A DNA stretch of 23,823 nt from Alphaproteobacteria bacterium UBA1908 (GCA_002337525.1 DDGG01000035.1:1-23823); one strand, 5' to 3'. Positions 7,186-16,043 are shown, counted from the stretch's first letter. The notes: a model not told the origin generated them from the letters alone. Program-made: numbers and translations.

Positions 7186-8406
7186 ATGTCAGAATATTTA
7201 TCATATTCAGATGCTAGCACGACCAAGACTCCAGGTCCAAAAAACTTGGGGAAAAAACTTCTTTTTCTAATTTCCGAAGCCTCCTATTTTCTATCTCATC
7301 GCTTGTCTTTGGCACAAGCAGCCCAAAAAGCTGGATATCAGGTGCATGTTGCTACAACACCGTCAAAACTTACTCTGGAAATCCAGGAAAAGGGATTTGA
7401 ACATCACAGCCTTCATAAACTTCATCGAAGCCGTCTGAACCCTTTTCAAGATCTTTCAACAATCCGTGAATTGTTTACCCTGTACCAGAGGATTCAACCC
7501 GATATTGCCCACCATGTCGCCATGAAACCCACACTTTACGGCTCTTTTGTCGCAAAAAAAACAGGCGTTCCCAAAGTTATTAATGCTTTTGGAGGACTCG
7601 GCTATCTTTTTTCTTCCTCTTCCTTAAAAGCGCGCAGCTTGCGCTCTGCCATACGTCTGCCAATGCGGACAGCCCTTAACCAACCGGAAAGCCTTCTGGT
7701 TCTTCAAAATAAAGATGATCATGAACTGCTTGTTAAAAAAGGGTTTTTAGCACGCGACAACGTGGTTCTTATTCCCGGGTCCGGTGTCGATACAACCTGT
7801 TTTTCCCCAAAAAAGATTATTGATTCACCAACGAATAAATCTCTTATGATCACTTATGTTGGGCGTTTACTCTGGGATAAGGGACTTCAGGAACTCTGCG
7901 AGGCAGCCGCTCTTGTAAAAGAATGTATTCCCTTATCAGAAGTTCATCTCTATGGCGACATTGATTCCAAAAACCCATGTTCTCTTACCACCAAAGAGAT
8001 AGACCATCTTGAAAGGCATTATCCTGTTCGGTTTAGAGGCCCGACACAAGATGTCGCCAGTGTATATCAAGCTTCTGATATTGCTGTTCTACCTTCCTAC
8101 CGGGAGGGGTTGCCAAAATCTCTTTTAGAGGCCGCCAGTTCTGGTCTGCCCATTGTCACAACAGATGTCCCGGGATGCCGTGATGTTGTTGAAGATAACG
8201 TCAGCGGTTTTCTTGTCCCCCCTAAAAAAACAGCTGAGCTGGCAACCGCATTAATACGGCTTTGCCAGAAAGCCTCTTTGAGGCAAGCTATGGGATATGC
8301 TGGCCGTTCACGCGCCCTGACCCTTTTTGCGCAAGATTTAATTAACAAACAAACCCTGGCGTTGTATGAAGAACCTACCAACCCCGTTTTGAAGAGAGCA
8401 ACATGA
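7186..8406 (+). CDS. Family 4 (GT-B) glycosyltransferase
   Basis: This is a retaining GT4-type glycosyltransferase, probably acting on a surface polysaccharide or lipid-linked sugar. The N-terminal Rossmann half begins KKLLFLISEASYFLSHRLSLAQAA and contains HHVAMKPTLYGSFVAK and NAFGGLGYLF. The C-terminal nucleotide-sugar half has YVGRLLWDKGL, VRFRGPTQDV and the EX7E motif E307-GLPKSLL-E315. Substrate and acceptor cannot be read from sequence. The first 21 residues are not conserved-looking; a TTG at 7246 just before GKKLLFLIS is an alternative start and would leave room for divergent promoters. It is joined to the next gene by ATGA. Confidence 0.9.
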   Translation: MSEYLSYSDASTTKTPGPKNLGKKLLFLISEASYFLSHRLSLAQAAQKAGYQVHVATTPSKLTLEIQEKGFEHHSLHKLHRSRLNPFQDLSTIRELFTLYQRIQPDIAHHVAMKPTLYGSFVAKKTGVPKVINAFGGLGYLFSSSSLKARSLRSAIRLPMRTALNQPESLLVLQNKDDHELLVKKGFLARDNVVLIPGSGVDTTCFSPKKIIDSPTNKSLMITYVGRLLWDKGLQELCEAAALVKECIPLSEVHLYGDIDSKNPCSLTTKEIDHLERHYPVRFRGPTQDVASVYQASDIAVLPSYREGLPKSLLEAASSGLPIVTTDVPGCRDVVEDNVSGFLVPPKKTAELATALIRLCQKASLRQAMGYAGRSRALTLFAQDLINKQTLALYEEPTNPVLKRAT

Positions 8407-8795
8407 CAGAAAAAAATACCCTAACCCCCCTCGAGATTGAACAAAAAAAGCAAAGTCATCGTTTAAGAAAAGTGACATTACTATGGCTATCAAAGGTTTA
8501 TCCTGCCGCTTTTAATATGGCAGACCCTAAGCCCTTAAAACGTCAAATAGAGCAAGATATTCTGGATCGCGTCAAAGGCAAAAAAGACGTTCCATCAAAT
8601 CGCCTGATTCGCCGTGCAGTTGCATATTACACAAATAACAAAGCCTATCACGAAGCCATTTTACGCGAGACACACCGAATAAACCTGGAGGGAGAACAAA
8701 TTGAGGCTTTGGAAGAACGTCATAAAGACTTTTCAAAAAAACGCCTGGAAGAAATAAAAGAGCTTCTTAAAAACCGTCGCCACCCTGATAATTAA
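8403..8795 (+). CDS. ProQ/FinO-domain RNA chaperone
   Basis: This 130-residue protein is dominated by a ProQ/FinO domain at about residues 20-115: TLLWLSKVYPAAFNMADPKPLKRQIEQDI, then NRLIRRAVAYYTNNKAYHEAI and a short INLEGEQIEALEERHK segment. The family binds structured sRNAs and mRNA 3' ends and promotes or blocks RNA pairing. The C-terminus is highly basic (KKRLEEIKELLKNRR). The start codon overlaps the glycosyltransferase stop as ATGA, with AAGAGAG as a possible ribosome-binding site, so the two are co-translated. I leave the symbol blank because alphaproteobacterial relatives differ in name and targets. Confidence 0.87.
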   Translation: MTEKNTLTPLEIEQKKQSHRLRKVTLLWLSKVYPAAFNMADPKPLKRQIEQDILDRVKGKKDVPSNRLIRRAVAYYTNNKAYHEAILRETHRINLEGEQIEALEERHKDFSKKRLEEIKELLKNRRHPDN

Positions 8796-8860
8796 TAAAG
8801 AAGTTGGGAATCTATAAAAGATTGCTTCCTTCCTATAAACTCAAACATTACAAGTATAGT

Positions 8861-9331
8861 ATGGTTTTTATGATGATCGATCACAAATTACTTTTAAACA
8901 TCTTATTCGTGTTTCTTTTTTACAGTTCATCTTCATGGTCTGTAGCAGGAGAACATGACGTTAATTCCGAGCGCCACCGCCGATATTCTCTTATTCATTG
9001 GGAAGAGAATGAGGGGCAAAAAATTTCCACACCATTTAACGTAGAAAATGTTATAGAAAAAGCCAAAAGTGAATCATCCCCTTACCTAACTTATGTAAAG
9101 TCAGATTTAGGAAAAAGAGTCATTAAAAAAGCCCTTGAAAACTTAAATAAAAACAGAGTTCCAAATCCTGATGTTGGCGAAATTGGGGCAAGATATAACA
9201 GAAATAAATTAGAGGCTCTCTATAATTTATCTAGTATTCTCTATTTTGTTGTACAATCTCGTAAAAGAGAAGAATCATGGGTAAAAGAATGTCACATTTT
9301 AATAAACCCCGAAACACATTATAAAAATTAA
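8861..9331 (+). CDS. Unrecognised exported protein
   Basis: I do not recognise this protein. From the ATG at 8861 it has 156 residues. It opens with a convincing signal peptide (MVFMMIDHK, then LLLNILFVFLFYSSSSWSVAG) with likely cleavage after SVA or VAG. The mature part is small, lysine-rich and mostly helical in appearance, with one cysteine near the C-terminus (KECHIL). In-frame ATGs at 8870 and 8873, or a TTG at 8804, are other possible starts; none has a clear ribosome-binding site. The sequence is AT-richer than its neighbours. The signal peptide and good length make it a likely real gene, but function is unknown. Confidence 0.6.
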   Translation: MVFMMIDHKLLLNILFVFLFYSSSSWSVAGEHDVNSERHRRYSLIHWEENEGQKISTPFNVENVIEKAKSESSPYLTYVKSDLGKRVIKKALENLNKNRVPNPDVGEIGARYNRNKLEALYNLSSILYFVVQSRKREESWVKECHILINPETHYKN

Positions 9332-9422
9332 AGACAGGTACCCGTCAGCTCATATTCTTAAAACCTTTTGATTTCGTATAAATCCGATTGACGTTTTCTT
9401 TACCTTTTATGAAGATTCTTGC

Positions 9423-10583
9423 ATGATAATAAGGCAATTAATCAGGGATGATAAAAACGTGTTACCCAAAGTTAAGCCACCGATTAAAACCGTCTCTCTT
9501 TTGGGCGTTCTTATAAGCATCATTGGGTGTTCTGAAGAACTTCCTCCCCAAAACAATCATCCCCGCCCTATTGCCTGGATAAAAGTCAGCGAGTCCGATT
9601 TATGCCAGGTAAGAAGACTTTCCGGCATTCTAAAATCAGCAGAAACAACAAAATTAAGTTTTGAAATCGGTGGTAAAATTTTAGGAGTCCACGCCAATTT
9701 AGGGGACCAGGTCCAAAAAGGCCAAATCCTCGCCGAGCTTGATGAACGAAGCTACCAGCTTAATTCACAAGCTTCTAAAGGAAAGGTTCAGGAGGCAAAA
9801 GCTCAATTGATTGATGCTGAAAATGAATTTAAGCGTCAATTGAAATTATTTAAGCAAGGGTGGACTTCCAAATCAAAGTTCGATAATGCCAGAGCAGCCT
9901 TTGATCGTGCCAAAAGCAGCGTCAAAATTGCTCAGGCTCAACTTGACCTCAGCCAAAAAGACTTAATCGATACAACTTTACGTGCTCCATATGATGGTCG
10001 TATTACCGCACGTAAAATTGAACCATCTCAACAAGTGAATGCAGGACAAACCTGTTTTGAAATTGAGGGTAACAACGGTCTGGAAATTTCTGTTTTAGTC
10101 CCGGAAACCTTAATCGATTTTATTGAAAAAAATCATCCGTATAAAGCATATGTTCCTGCTATTCAGTCTCCTTCCTTGAAAGCCAGCGTTACAGAAATTG
10201 GGTCTCAAGCGGAAATTGCAAATGCTTTTCCTGTGACTCTTCTTTTAGAAAAGGCTCCTTCTTCCCTTCGCGCGGGAATGACAGCTGAAGTTGACTTTAC
10301 CTTTATGGGGCGAGGTCGTACAGGCTATACAGGCTCGGTCATAAAGGTTCCCCCAACAGCTCTTGCTGCCGGGGAAAAACAAACAACCCATGTTTTTGTT
10401 TATGATCCCAAAACACATCTTGTGCACAAACGCCAGGTACAGACCGAGAATATTAACAATAACGAAGTCATGATTTCAAAAGGATTAAAACCAGGCGAGA
10501 TTATTGCAACTGCCGGCGTTAATTATCTTCATGAAGGGCAAAAAGTTTCTCTCCTGGGAACAGGGCCCAGGAAATATAACTAA
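9423..10583 (+). CDS. RND efflux periplasmic adaptor, lipoprotein
   Basis: This is the membrane-fusion subunit that bridges an RND pump and an outer-membrane channel. The 386-residue protein carries a lipobox ISIIGC with Cys36 as the predicted lipidation site. It has the split lipoyl-like domain (VHANLGDQVQKGQILAELD and LRAPYDGRITARKIEPSQQVNAGQ), a helical hairpin between them (about 115-180), a beta-barrel domain, and a C-terminal membrane-proximal domain (IKVPPTALAA, ISKGLKPGEIIATAGVNYLHEGQKV). It is followed after 11 bases by the permease. No outer-membrane channel gene is adjacent, so a TolC-like partner must be elsewhere. The inducer and substrate are not evident. Confidence 0.94.
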   Translation: MIIRQLIRDDKNVLPKVKPPIKTVSLLGVLISIIGCSEELPPQNNHPRPIAWIKVSESDLCQVRRLSGILKSAETTKLSFEIGGKILGVHANLGDQVQKGQILAELDERSYQLNSQASKGKVQEAKAQLIDAENEFKRQLKLFKQGWTSKSKFDNARAAFDRAKSSVKIAQAQLDLSQKDLIDTTLRAPYDGRITARKIEPSQQVNAGQTCFEIEGNNGLEISVLVPETLIDFIEKNHPYKAYVPAIQSPSLKASVTEIGSQAEIANAFPVTLLLEKAPSSLRAGMTAEVDFTFMGRGRTGYTGSVIKVPPTALAAGEKQTTHVFVYDPKTHLVHKRQVQTENINNNEVMISKGLKPGEIIATAGVNYLHEGQKVSLLGTGPRKYN

Positions 10584-10594
10584 AGGGTATAAGT

Positions 10595-13500
10595 GTGACG
10601 TTAACTGAGTGGGCTTTCTCATACCGCAAACTGGTTTTTATGATCCTCGCCGTTCTTCTTGTTTTTGGAGGAGTAAGTTACTTCACACTTCCAGCCCGTG
10701 AAGATCCAGAAATTACAATCCGTGAAGCCATTGTTACAACAAGCTTTCCAGGATTAAATCCAGAACGTGTCGAGAACCTGATTACAAAAAAACTGGAACG
10801 TGAAATTCGTAAAATTCCCGAGATCAAGGAAATTCGATCTACATCCCTGACAGGTGAATCAATCATTCATGTTGAAATTGAAGACCGCTATTTTGATCTT
10901 GATCTTATTTGGCAAGATCTCAGGAATAAGATCACCAGGATTCACCCAAATCTTCCGGAAGGAACTCAGCCTTCTTTTGTTAATGATGAGTTTGGTGATG
11001 TTTCCGTGATTACTCTCGCCTTAACCTCTGACGGCTTCACAATAGCTGACATGAACGATATGGCCAAACATATTCGTGATACGCTTTACAGTGTTAAAGG
11101 TACAAAAAAAATTGATGTTTTGGGTGTCCAGGAAGAGCGTATCTTTCTGGAAATTTCCAATGCGAAACTGGCCCGACTTGTTATTTCCCCAAATGAGCTT
11201 GTCTCTATTTTACAAAATCAGAATATTATAAGGCCAGGGGGATCCGTTGATACCGGGTCGAAGAATTTTATTATCGAACCAACAGGCAATTTTGAAACTC
11301 TCTCAGATATAGAAAAAACACTGATTTCGCTTCCTGGATCTGAAGAGGTGATTCCCCTTGGCGACATTGTTTCTCTCAAGAAAAGTTATATAGATCCCCC
11401 CTTTCAAACTGCTTACTATAACGGCAAGCCCGCTATCATGTTCGCTATTTCGATGTTATCCGGCTATAATGTCCTTGAATTCTCTCCACGCATGAAAGCG
11501 CGTATTGATGCTGTTGAAGAAACACTTCCCACCGGGTATCAACTTGATGTTGCGACATATCAGGCAGAAGCCGTCTCAAAAACTGTTACCGGCGTGTCCT
11601 GGAATGTTCTTCAAACTCTCCTGATTGTCCTTGTTGTTGTCATTTTATTCCTTGGGATTCGTACAGGGTTAATTGTGGGAACCATTGTTCCTTTTGTTAT
11701 GTTGGTCACCCTGGCCCTTATGAATGTTTTTAATATTTCTCTTGAACGGATGAGCCTTTCCACCCTGATAATAGCCCTGGGGTTACTGGTCGATAATGGC
11801 ATTGTGATTGCCGAAGACTTTAAACGGCGCCTTGAAGAAGGAAGTTCCCGAGATGTTGCCATGAAAGAAAGTGGTAAGGAACTGGCCATTCCTCTCCTGG
11901 TATCTTCTCTTACAACAATATTGGTTTTCCTACCTCTTATGCTTGCCGAACATGTTGCCGGGGAATATACACGTTCTATTTCCCTCGTTATTTTAATATC
12001 ACTTATGACATCCTGGTTAATGGCTTTATGTATTACACCTACTCTTTGCTATTATTTCTTAAAGATTACTCCTCTTGAGAAAACAACACCTGAAAAAATA
12101 CCTCTCAAAGAAAAGTTCTTTACCGTGTATCGAACGTTCTTGGTATGGTCTCTCCGGCATCGAAAACTTTTCCTGTCTTTAATGACAGCCGCCTTCATTG
12201 GTTCCATTGCTCTGATGACTTTTGTCCCAAAACAATTCTTCCCGGACTCCGACCGAGCTCAGATTTTACTTTATGTTGAACTCCCTTCTGATACTTCTGC
12301 ACGCACAACAAATCGTCGTATGAAAGATATTTTTACCTGGCTTCATAAAAAAGAACGCTTTCCGCATGTCACTTCCTTTACAGGATATGCAGGCTTTGGG
12401 GGGCCTCGTTTTGTTCTATCTCTCTCTCCTGATGACCCTGCTGATAACAAAGGATTTATTGCTCTTAACATCGATGATTTGGATCATGTTGAGAGTACAA
12501 TGAAAAAACTTAGGAAAGGCTTTCAGCAAAACTTCCCGGATCTTTTTGTTCGCGTAACACGAATGTTTCTTGGTCCCAGCGATTCAAGCAAACTAGAAGT
12601 ACAAGTTATTGGCCCGGATGCCGATATTTTATATGATACAGCAAAGAATATTAAAGCCTTATTTGCTTCTATTCCTCACACTACAGACATTCGAACAAAC
12701 TGGGAAAATCGAACAACCAAAATTCTTGTCGAAGTAAACCAGCAACAAGCCCGCCGCGCAGGTGTTACTTCTGCTGATATTGCCCTGACAATGCAATCTT
12801 ACTTTGATGGTATGCAAGTCACTAAATTCAGACAAAAGGATGAGATCATCCCCATTATTATGCGTGCAGATGCCGAAGAACGTTTCAATCTTGACCGCAT
12901 TAGAAGCATGAATGTTTTTTCTTCAGCACGCGGGACCAACGTCCCTTTGTTCCAAATTGCGACGTTCTCTCCCATGAATCAATATGCCCGTATTGAGCGC
13001 CAGGATTTATTCCGCACCATTACAATCGAAGCCAAAAATCTTAATATGACAGCTGAAGACTTGAAAATGCTTGTTGATCCAAAGCTTAAAAAAATCTCTG
13101 AAACGTTACCGCTTAATCATTCAATAGCTTATGACGGAGTCATCAAAGACTCGGCACGAGCTCAAAAAGCTCTAGCAGCCAATGTCCCACTCGTAATTGG
13201 CATTATTCTGGTTTTACTTGTTTTTCAATTTAATTCTTTCAGACGCCCCCTGATCATTGTTATGACTATTCCTCTGGCTATTATTGGGGCTTCACTGGGT
13301 CTTATTCTCACGGGATCTTTTTTTGGTTTTATGGTGACCCTTGGCTTGTACTCTCTTGCCGGTATCATTGTTAATAACGCTATTGTCCTGATTGATCGTA
13401 TTGATATTGAGCGTGCTTTCGGTAAAGACCCTATTGAGGCTATTATCAGTGCCTGTTTACTAAGGCTGCGCCCTATTGTTATGACAACTGTTACAACAAT

Positions 13501-13669
13501 TCTGGGATTAATGCCCCTGATTATATCCAGGGATCCCTTATTTTATGGTATGTCCAATACAATGGCTTTTGGCCTTGGAATTGGAACCATTTTAACCCTT
13601 GGCGTTGTTCCTGTTTTATATGCGGTCTTGTTTCGCATCAACAAAGATAAAATCTCAACCCAAGACTAA
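10595..13669 (+). CDS. RND efflux permease (AcrB/HAE-like)
   Basis: This is an inner-membrane proton-driven exporter of 1024 residues, typical in length. It has the duplicated RND layout: a first membrane helix (LVFMILAVLLVFGGVSYF), a large periplasmic domain, a helix bundle at about 335-495, a second periplasmic domain, and a final bundle from about 865. Start is GTG with AGGG seven bases upstream. In helix 4 the motif is GLLVDNGIVIAED: Asp400 aligns with AcrB Asp407, but the second relay Asp (408) is Asn401. In helix 10, LAGIIVNNAIVLID has Asn927 where AcrB has Lys940. Some RND subgroups share these changes. Substrates cannot be inferred. Confidence 0.94.
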   Translation: MTLTEWAFSYRKLVFMILAVLLVFGGVSYFTLPAREDPEITIREAIVTTSFPGLNPERVENLITKKLEREIRKIPEIKEIRSTSLTGESIIHVEIEDRYFDLDLIWQDLRNKITRIHPNLPEGTQPSFVNDEFGDVSVITLALTSDGFTIADMNDMAKHIRDTLYSVKGTKKIDVLGVQEERIFLEISNAKLARLVISPNELVSILQNQNIIRPGGSVDTGSKNFIIEPTGNFETLSDIEKTLISLPGSEEVIPLGDIVSLKKSYIDPPFQTAYYNGKPAIMFAISMLSGYNVLEFSPRMKARIDAVEETLPTGYQLDVATYQAEAVSKTVTGVSWNVLQTLLIVLVVVILFLGIRTGLIVGTIVPFVMLVTLALMNVFNISLERMSLSTLIIALGLLVDNGIVIAEDFKRRLEEGSSRDVAMKESGKELAIPLLVSSLTTILVFLPLMLAEHVAGEYTRSISLVILISLMTSWLMALCITPTLCYYFLKITPLEKTTPEKIPLKEKFFTVYRTFLVWSLRHRKLFLSLMTAAFIGSIALMTFVPKQFFPDSDRAQILLYVELPSDTSARTTNRRMKDIFTWLHKKERFPHVTSFTGYAGFGGPRFVLSLSPDDPADNKGFIALNIDDLDHVESTMKKLRKGFQQNFPDLFVRVTRMFLGPSDSSKLEVQVIGPDADILYDTAKNIKALFASIPHTTDIRTNWENRTTKILVEVNQQQARRAGVTSADIALTMQSYFDGMQVTKFRQKDEIIPIIMRADAEERFNLDRIRSMNVFSSARGTNVPLFQIATFSPMNQYARIERQDLFRTITIEAKNLNMTAEDLKMLVDPKLKKISETLPLNHSIAYDGVIKDSARAQKALAANVPLVIGIILVLLVFQFNSFRRPLIIVMTIPLAIIGASLGLILTGSFFGFMVTLGLYSLAGIIVNNAIVLIDRIDIERAFGKDPIEAIISACLLRLRPIVMTTVTTILGLMPLIISRDPLFYGMSNTMAFGLGIGTILTLGVVPVLYAVLFRINKDKISTQD

Positions 13670-13791
13670 AAAAATACCGTGACCTGATCACTAGCCCCCC
13701 TAAAACAGATTTTTATCCAGGGCCATTCTATGATTGAGAAGGGTACTGAAATTTGCTAGACCTGTACTAACTTAACTTTTTTGGAAGAATT

Positions 13792-14232
13792 ATGAGTGTT
13801 CGCTTTTTAAAGATTGCTTTTACCTTTATCTGTGTTGCGGGGCTCGGGGCCTGCACACCTCGCATAGATCAACGAGGAAAAGTCCTTGAAAAAGAACAGC
13901 TTGATCAAATTCGTCCGGGAATCTCTACAAAAGAAGATGTTTTACGCCACCTTGGAAGTCCTTCATCTATTCCTGCCTTTAACGACAAGGTATGGCTTTA
14001 TATGCACAGAAAAACGTCAACAGTTTCTTTCTTTGACCCTAAAATTCTTGACACAGGTGTTATCAAAATTCAATTTTCCCCTGCTAATACTGTTGAAGAA
14101 ATTCATGAACTTGACGGAAAAGGACATGATATTGCCCCGGTTCGTCGTGTAACAACCTCTGCAACCGGGGATCAATCCTGGACTCAACAAATCTTTGGTA
14201 ACTTTGGACGTCAACGTAACAAGAAAGATTAG
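13792..14232 (+). CDS. bamE: BamE/SmpA/OmlA outer-membrane lipoprotein
   Basis: BamE is a lipoprotein of the BAM complex that inserts outer-membrane beta-barrel proteins. The 146-residue protein has a signal peptide with lipobox GLGAC (Cys21). The SmpA/OmlA fold follows: LDQIRPGISTKEDVLRHLGSPSSI, then KVWLYMHRKTSTVSFFDP and GVIKIQFSPANTVEEIHELD. The C-terminal 30 residues are a polar tail. GGAAGA lies a few bases before the ATG. Bases 13670-13791 separate it from the permease and show no convincing terminator, so its own promoter is likely but I could not pin one down. Confidence 0.92.
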   Translation: MSVRFLKIAFTFICVAGLGACTPRIDQRGKVLEKEQLDQIRPGISTKEDVLRHLGSPSSIPAFNDKVWLYMHRKTSTVSFFDPKILDTGVIKIQFSPANTVEEIHELDGKGHDIAPVRRVTTSATGDQSWTQQIFGNFGRQRNKKD

Positions 14233-14271
14233 GTTATGTTGAGGCAAGACACCAGGAAATATTGATGAAAT

Positions 14272-14883
14272 ATGTTACGTAAATCTTATAACTGGATTAT
14301 TAATTACGCGAGTCGGCCCAGTGCAACCTATATACTTGCTCTGGTTTCATTTGTAGAAAGTTCATTCTTTCCTATTCCACCGGACCCTCTTTATATTGCA
14401 ATGTTGGTGGCAAATCGTGAAAAGGCCTGGCGTCTTGCCATCTTATGCACTTTAACTTCTGTTGTGGGAGGGGTTCTGGGATACTACATCGGGTATGCCT
14501 TATATGAAAGTATAGGCGTCTGGATTATCGAAAATTATCATATGGAAGCCGCTTTCGAAAAGCTCCAAAGAGATTTTAATGAATGGGGATTCTGGATTAT
14601 TGCTCTAAAGGGTTTGACACCAATCCCTTATAAGATTGTCACAATCTCAAGTGGCGTTGCCAGACTTGATATGACAACCTTTATTATCGCTTCAATTATT
14701 GCCCGGGGCTTCCGATTCTTCTCTTTGGCGGGCCTTATTTACTATTTTGGACCAGGTGTCAGGGATTACCTTGATAAAAATTTGGGATTTGTCACAACAG
14801 TCAGTTTTCTGGCTCTTATAGGGGGATTTATTATTTTTAAATATCTCTCGGAGATCAGTGCGTTTTTCTCCTCTTTCTTTTAG
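14272..14883 (+). CDS. DedA/YqaA-type VTT-domain membrane protein
   Basis: This inner-membrane protein of 203 residues belongs to the DedA (SNARE-associated, VTT) superfamily and is closest in pattern to the YqaA group. Key signs are the re-entrant-loop sequence ESSFFPIPPDPLYIAM (about 29-44), a glycine-rich helix SVVGGVLGYYIGYALY, and the second re-entrant motif GFWIIALKGLTPIPYKIVTISSGVAR (about 107-132). A further membrane helix lies near the C-terminus. DedA proteins have been linked to undecaprenyl phosphate or phospholipid translocation and membrane homeostasis. Whether this subgroup does the same is not known to me. It follows bamE by 39 bases on the same strand. Confidence 0.9.
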   Translation: MLRKSYNWIINYASRPSATYILALVSFVESSFFPIPPDPLYIAMLVANREKAWRLAILCTLTSVVGGVLGYYIGYALYESIGVWIIENYHMEAAFEKLQRDFNEWGFWIIALKGLTPIPYKIVTISSGVARLDMTTFIIASIIARGFRFFSLAGLIYYFGPGVRDYLDKNLGFVTTVSFLALIGGFIIFKYLSEISAFFSSFF

Positions 14884-14894
14884 AAAAATATGGT

Positions 14895-14957
14895 AAGCTC
14901 CTCAAGTATTGATTTCTTTAAGACCGCTTAGGGAAATAACCCTCTATCGGGGAGCTT
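14895..14957 (+). other. Long-range stem before dsbB, possible structured leader
   Basis: AAGCTCC (14895-14901) pairs perfectly with GGAGCTT (14951-14957), enclosing 49 bases that contain a second small hairpin, GGG-AAATAA-CCC. The element ends 28 bases before the dsbB start and is not followed by a T run, so it does not look like a terminator. I could not match it to a known riboswitch. It could be chance or a leader structure. Confidence 0.3.
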
Positions 14958-14985
14958 TAGGAAATATAAGAAAGGGAGAAAAATT

Positions 14986-15492
14986 GTGTTTATTTTTCAA
15001 AACAAACTGCCTTTTCTGATTGTTGCCTGTGGTGCCCTAATTGCGCTTGCAACAGCCTATGGGGCAGAATTTATCTTTGGTCTGCGTCCCTGCGAACTTT
15101 GCTATTATCAGCGTTATTTTTTCTACGCACTTTTCCTGCTCTCCAGTTTATTCTTTGTCTGGATTATCCCTGCTCATGACAAAAAATGGATTGTTTCTAT
15201 TATAATACTTGCCGGATTAACCCTGGGAAATGCGGGGCTTGCCACATACCAGGTCCTTGTTGAACAAAAAATTGTTCCGGCACCAAAAGTATGTCGCGCC
15301 AAAAAAGCAGCAACCCTTGAGGAATTGAGAGCAAGTCTTGAAAAAGGGCCTCCTGTTTCTTGTGCAGAAATTCCCTGGGAACTTTTTGGAGTTTCAATGG
15401 CAGGTTATGGCATTCTTTATAATCTGACCTTTTTTGTTTATTTACTTCTCTGCCTTCAAAGGCGCCTTAAAATCAAAAGAGAGAACCCCTAA
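14986..15492 (+). CDS. dsbB: DsbB-family disulfide-bond formation protein
   Basis: DsbB reoxidises periplasmic DsbA and passes electrons to quinone. The 168-residue protein has four predicted membrane helices. The first periplasmic loop carries the redox pair C36-E-L-C39 in RPCELCYYQR. The second loop carries C103 (PKVCRA) and C126 (PVSCAEIPW), followed by FGVSMAGYGILYN before the last helix. Start is GTG with GGGAG seven bases upstream. Its TAA stop overlaps the coq7 ATG (TAATG), so the two are translated together; both products work with ubiquinone, which makes the pairing sensible. No dsbA is in the window. Confidence 0.93.
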   Translation: MFIFQNKLPFLIVACGALIALATAYGAEFIFGLRPCELCYYQRYFFYALFLLSSLFFVWIIPAHDKKWIVSIIILAGLTLGNAGLATYQVLVEQKIVPAPKVCRAKKAATLEELRASLEKGPPVSCAEIPWELFGVSMAGYGILYNLTFFVYLLLCLQRRLKIKRENP

Positions 15493-16043
15493 TGTCCTTG
15501 AAACGTTTACCCGGTGAGTTAACAGAACAGGAAGAACTGTCTAGCATGATTCGTGTTAATCATGCCGGAGAATACGGAGCAAAGCGTATTTATGAAGGTC
15601 AATTAGCCGCCTTGAAAGGTAGTTCCTGCGTTCCAACAATTAAACATATGAAAGACCAGGAACAAGTTCATCTAGACTATTTCTCCAATGAGCTTGTCAA
15701 TCGTCGCATACGCCCCACTCTCTTATCGCCTCTTTGGCATGCAGGCGGCTTTCTTCTTGGGTATGCGACAGGTTTTTTGGGAGAGAAAGTTGCCATGGCT
15801 TGTACCGTCGCGGTCGAAGACGTTATTGATCAACACTATGAAGAGCAGGAAGAAAGACTAAAAACTTTTAAAGCACCAGAACAGGATTTGAAAAATAAAA
15901 TTGCACAATTCCGCGCAGAAGAACTAGAGCACAAGGAAACGGGCCTTCACCATGGTGCTGAAGACACCCCTGGTTACAAACTTCTTACAACTGGTATTAA
16001 GAATATAACAAAATTAGCTATTTTCCTTTCAAAACGTCTATAA
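15492..16043 (+). CDS. coq7: Demethoxyubiquinone hydroxylase
   Basis: Coq7 hydroxylates demethoxyubiquinone in the penultimate step of ubiquinone synthesis, at the inner membrane. The 183-residue protein holds a full set of di-iron ligands: E27 (NHAGEYGA), E57 and H60 (DQEQVHLD), E109 (AVEDVID), E144 and H147 (EELEHKE). A hydrophobic helix HAGGFLLGYATGFLG may form the membrane-associating surface. Length and motifs are typical of the alphaproteobacterial and mitochondrial form. It is coupled to dsbB by a one-base overlap. Confidence 0.96.
   Translation: MSLKRLPGELTEQEELSSMIRVNHAGEYGAKRIYEGQLAALKGSSCVPTIKHMKDQEQVHLDYFSNELVNRRIRPTLLSPLWHAGGFLLGYATGFLGEKVAMACTVAVEDVIDQHYEEQEERLKTFKAPEQDLKNKIAQFRAEELEHKETGLHHGAEDTPGYKLLTTGIKNITKLAIFLSKRL

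Noticed and set aside
13670..13791. Terminator and promoter between the RND permease and bamE
   Set aside because: Only GTGA/TCAC and poor hexamers are visible, so nothing is supported.
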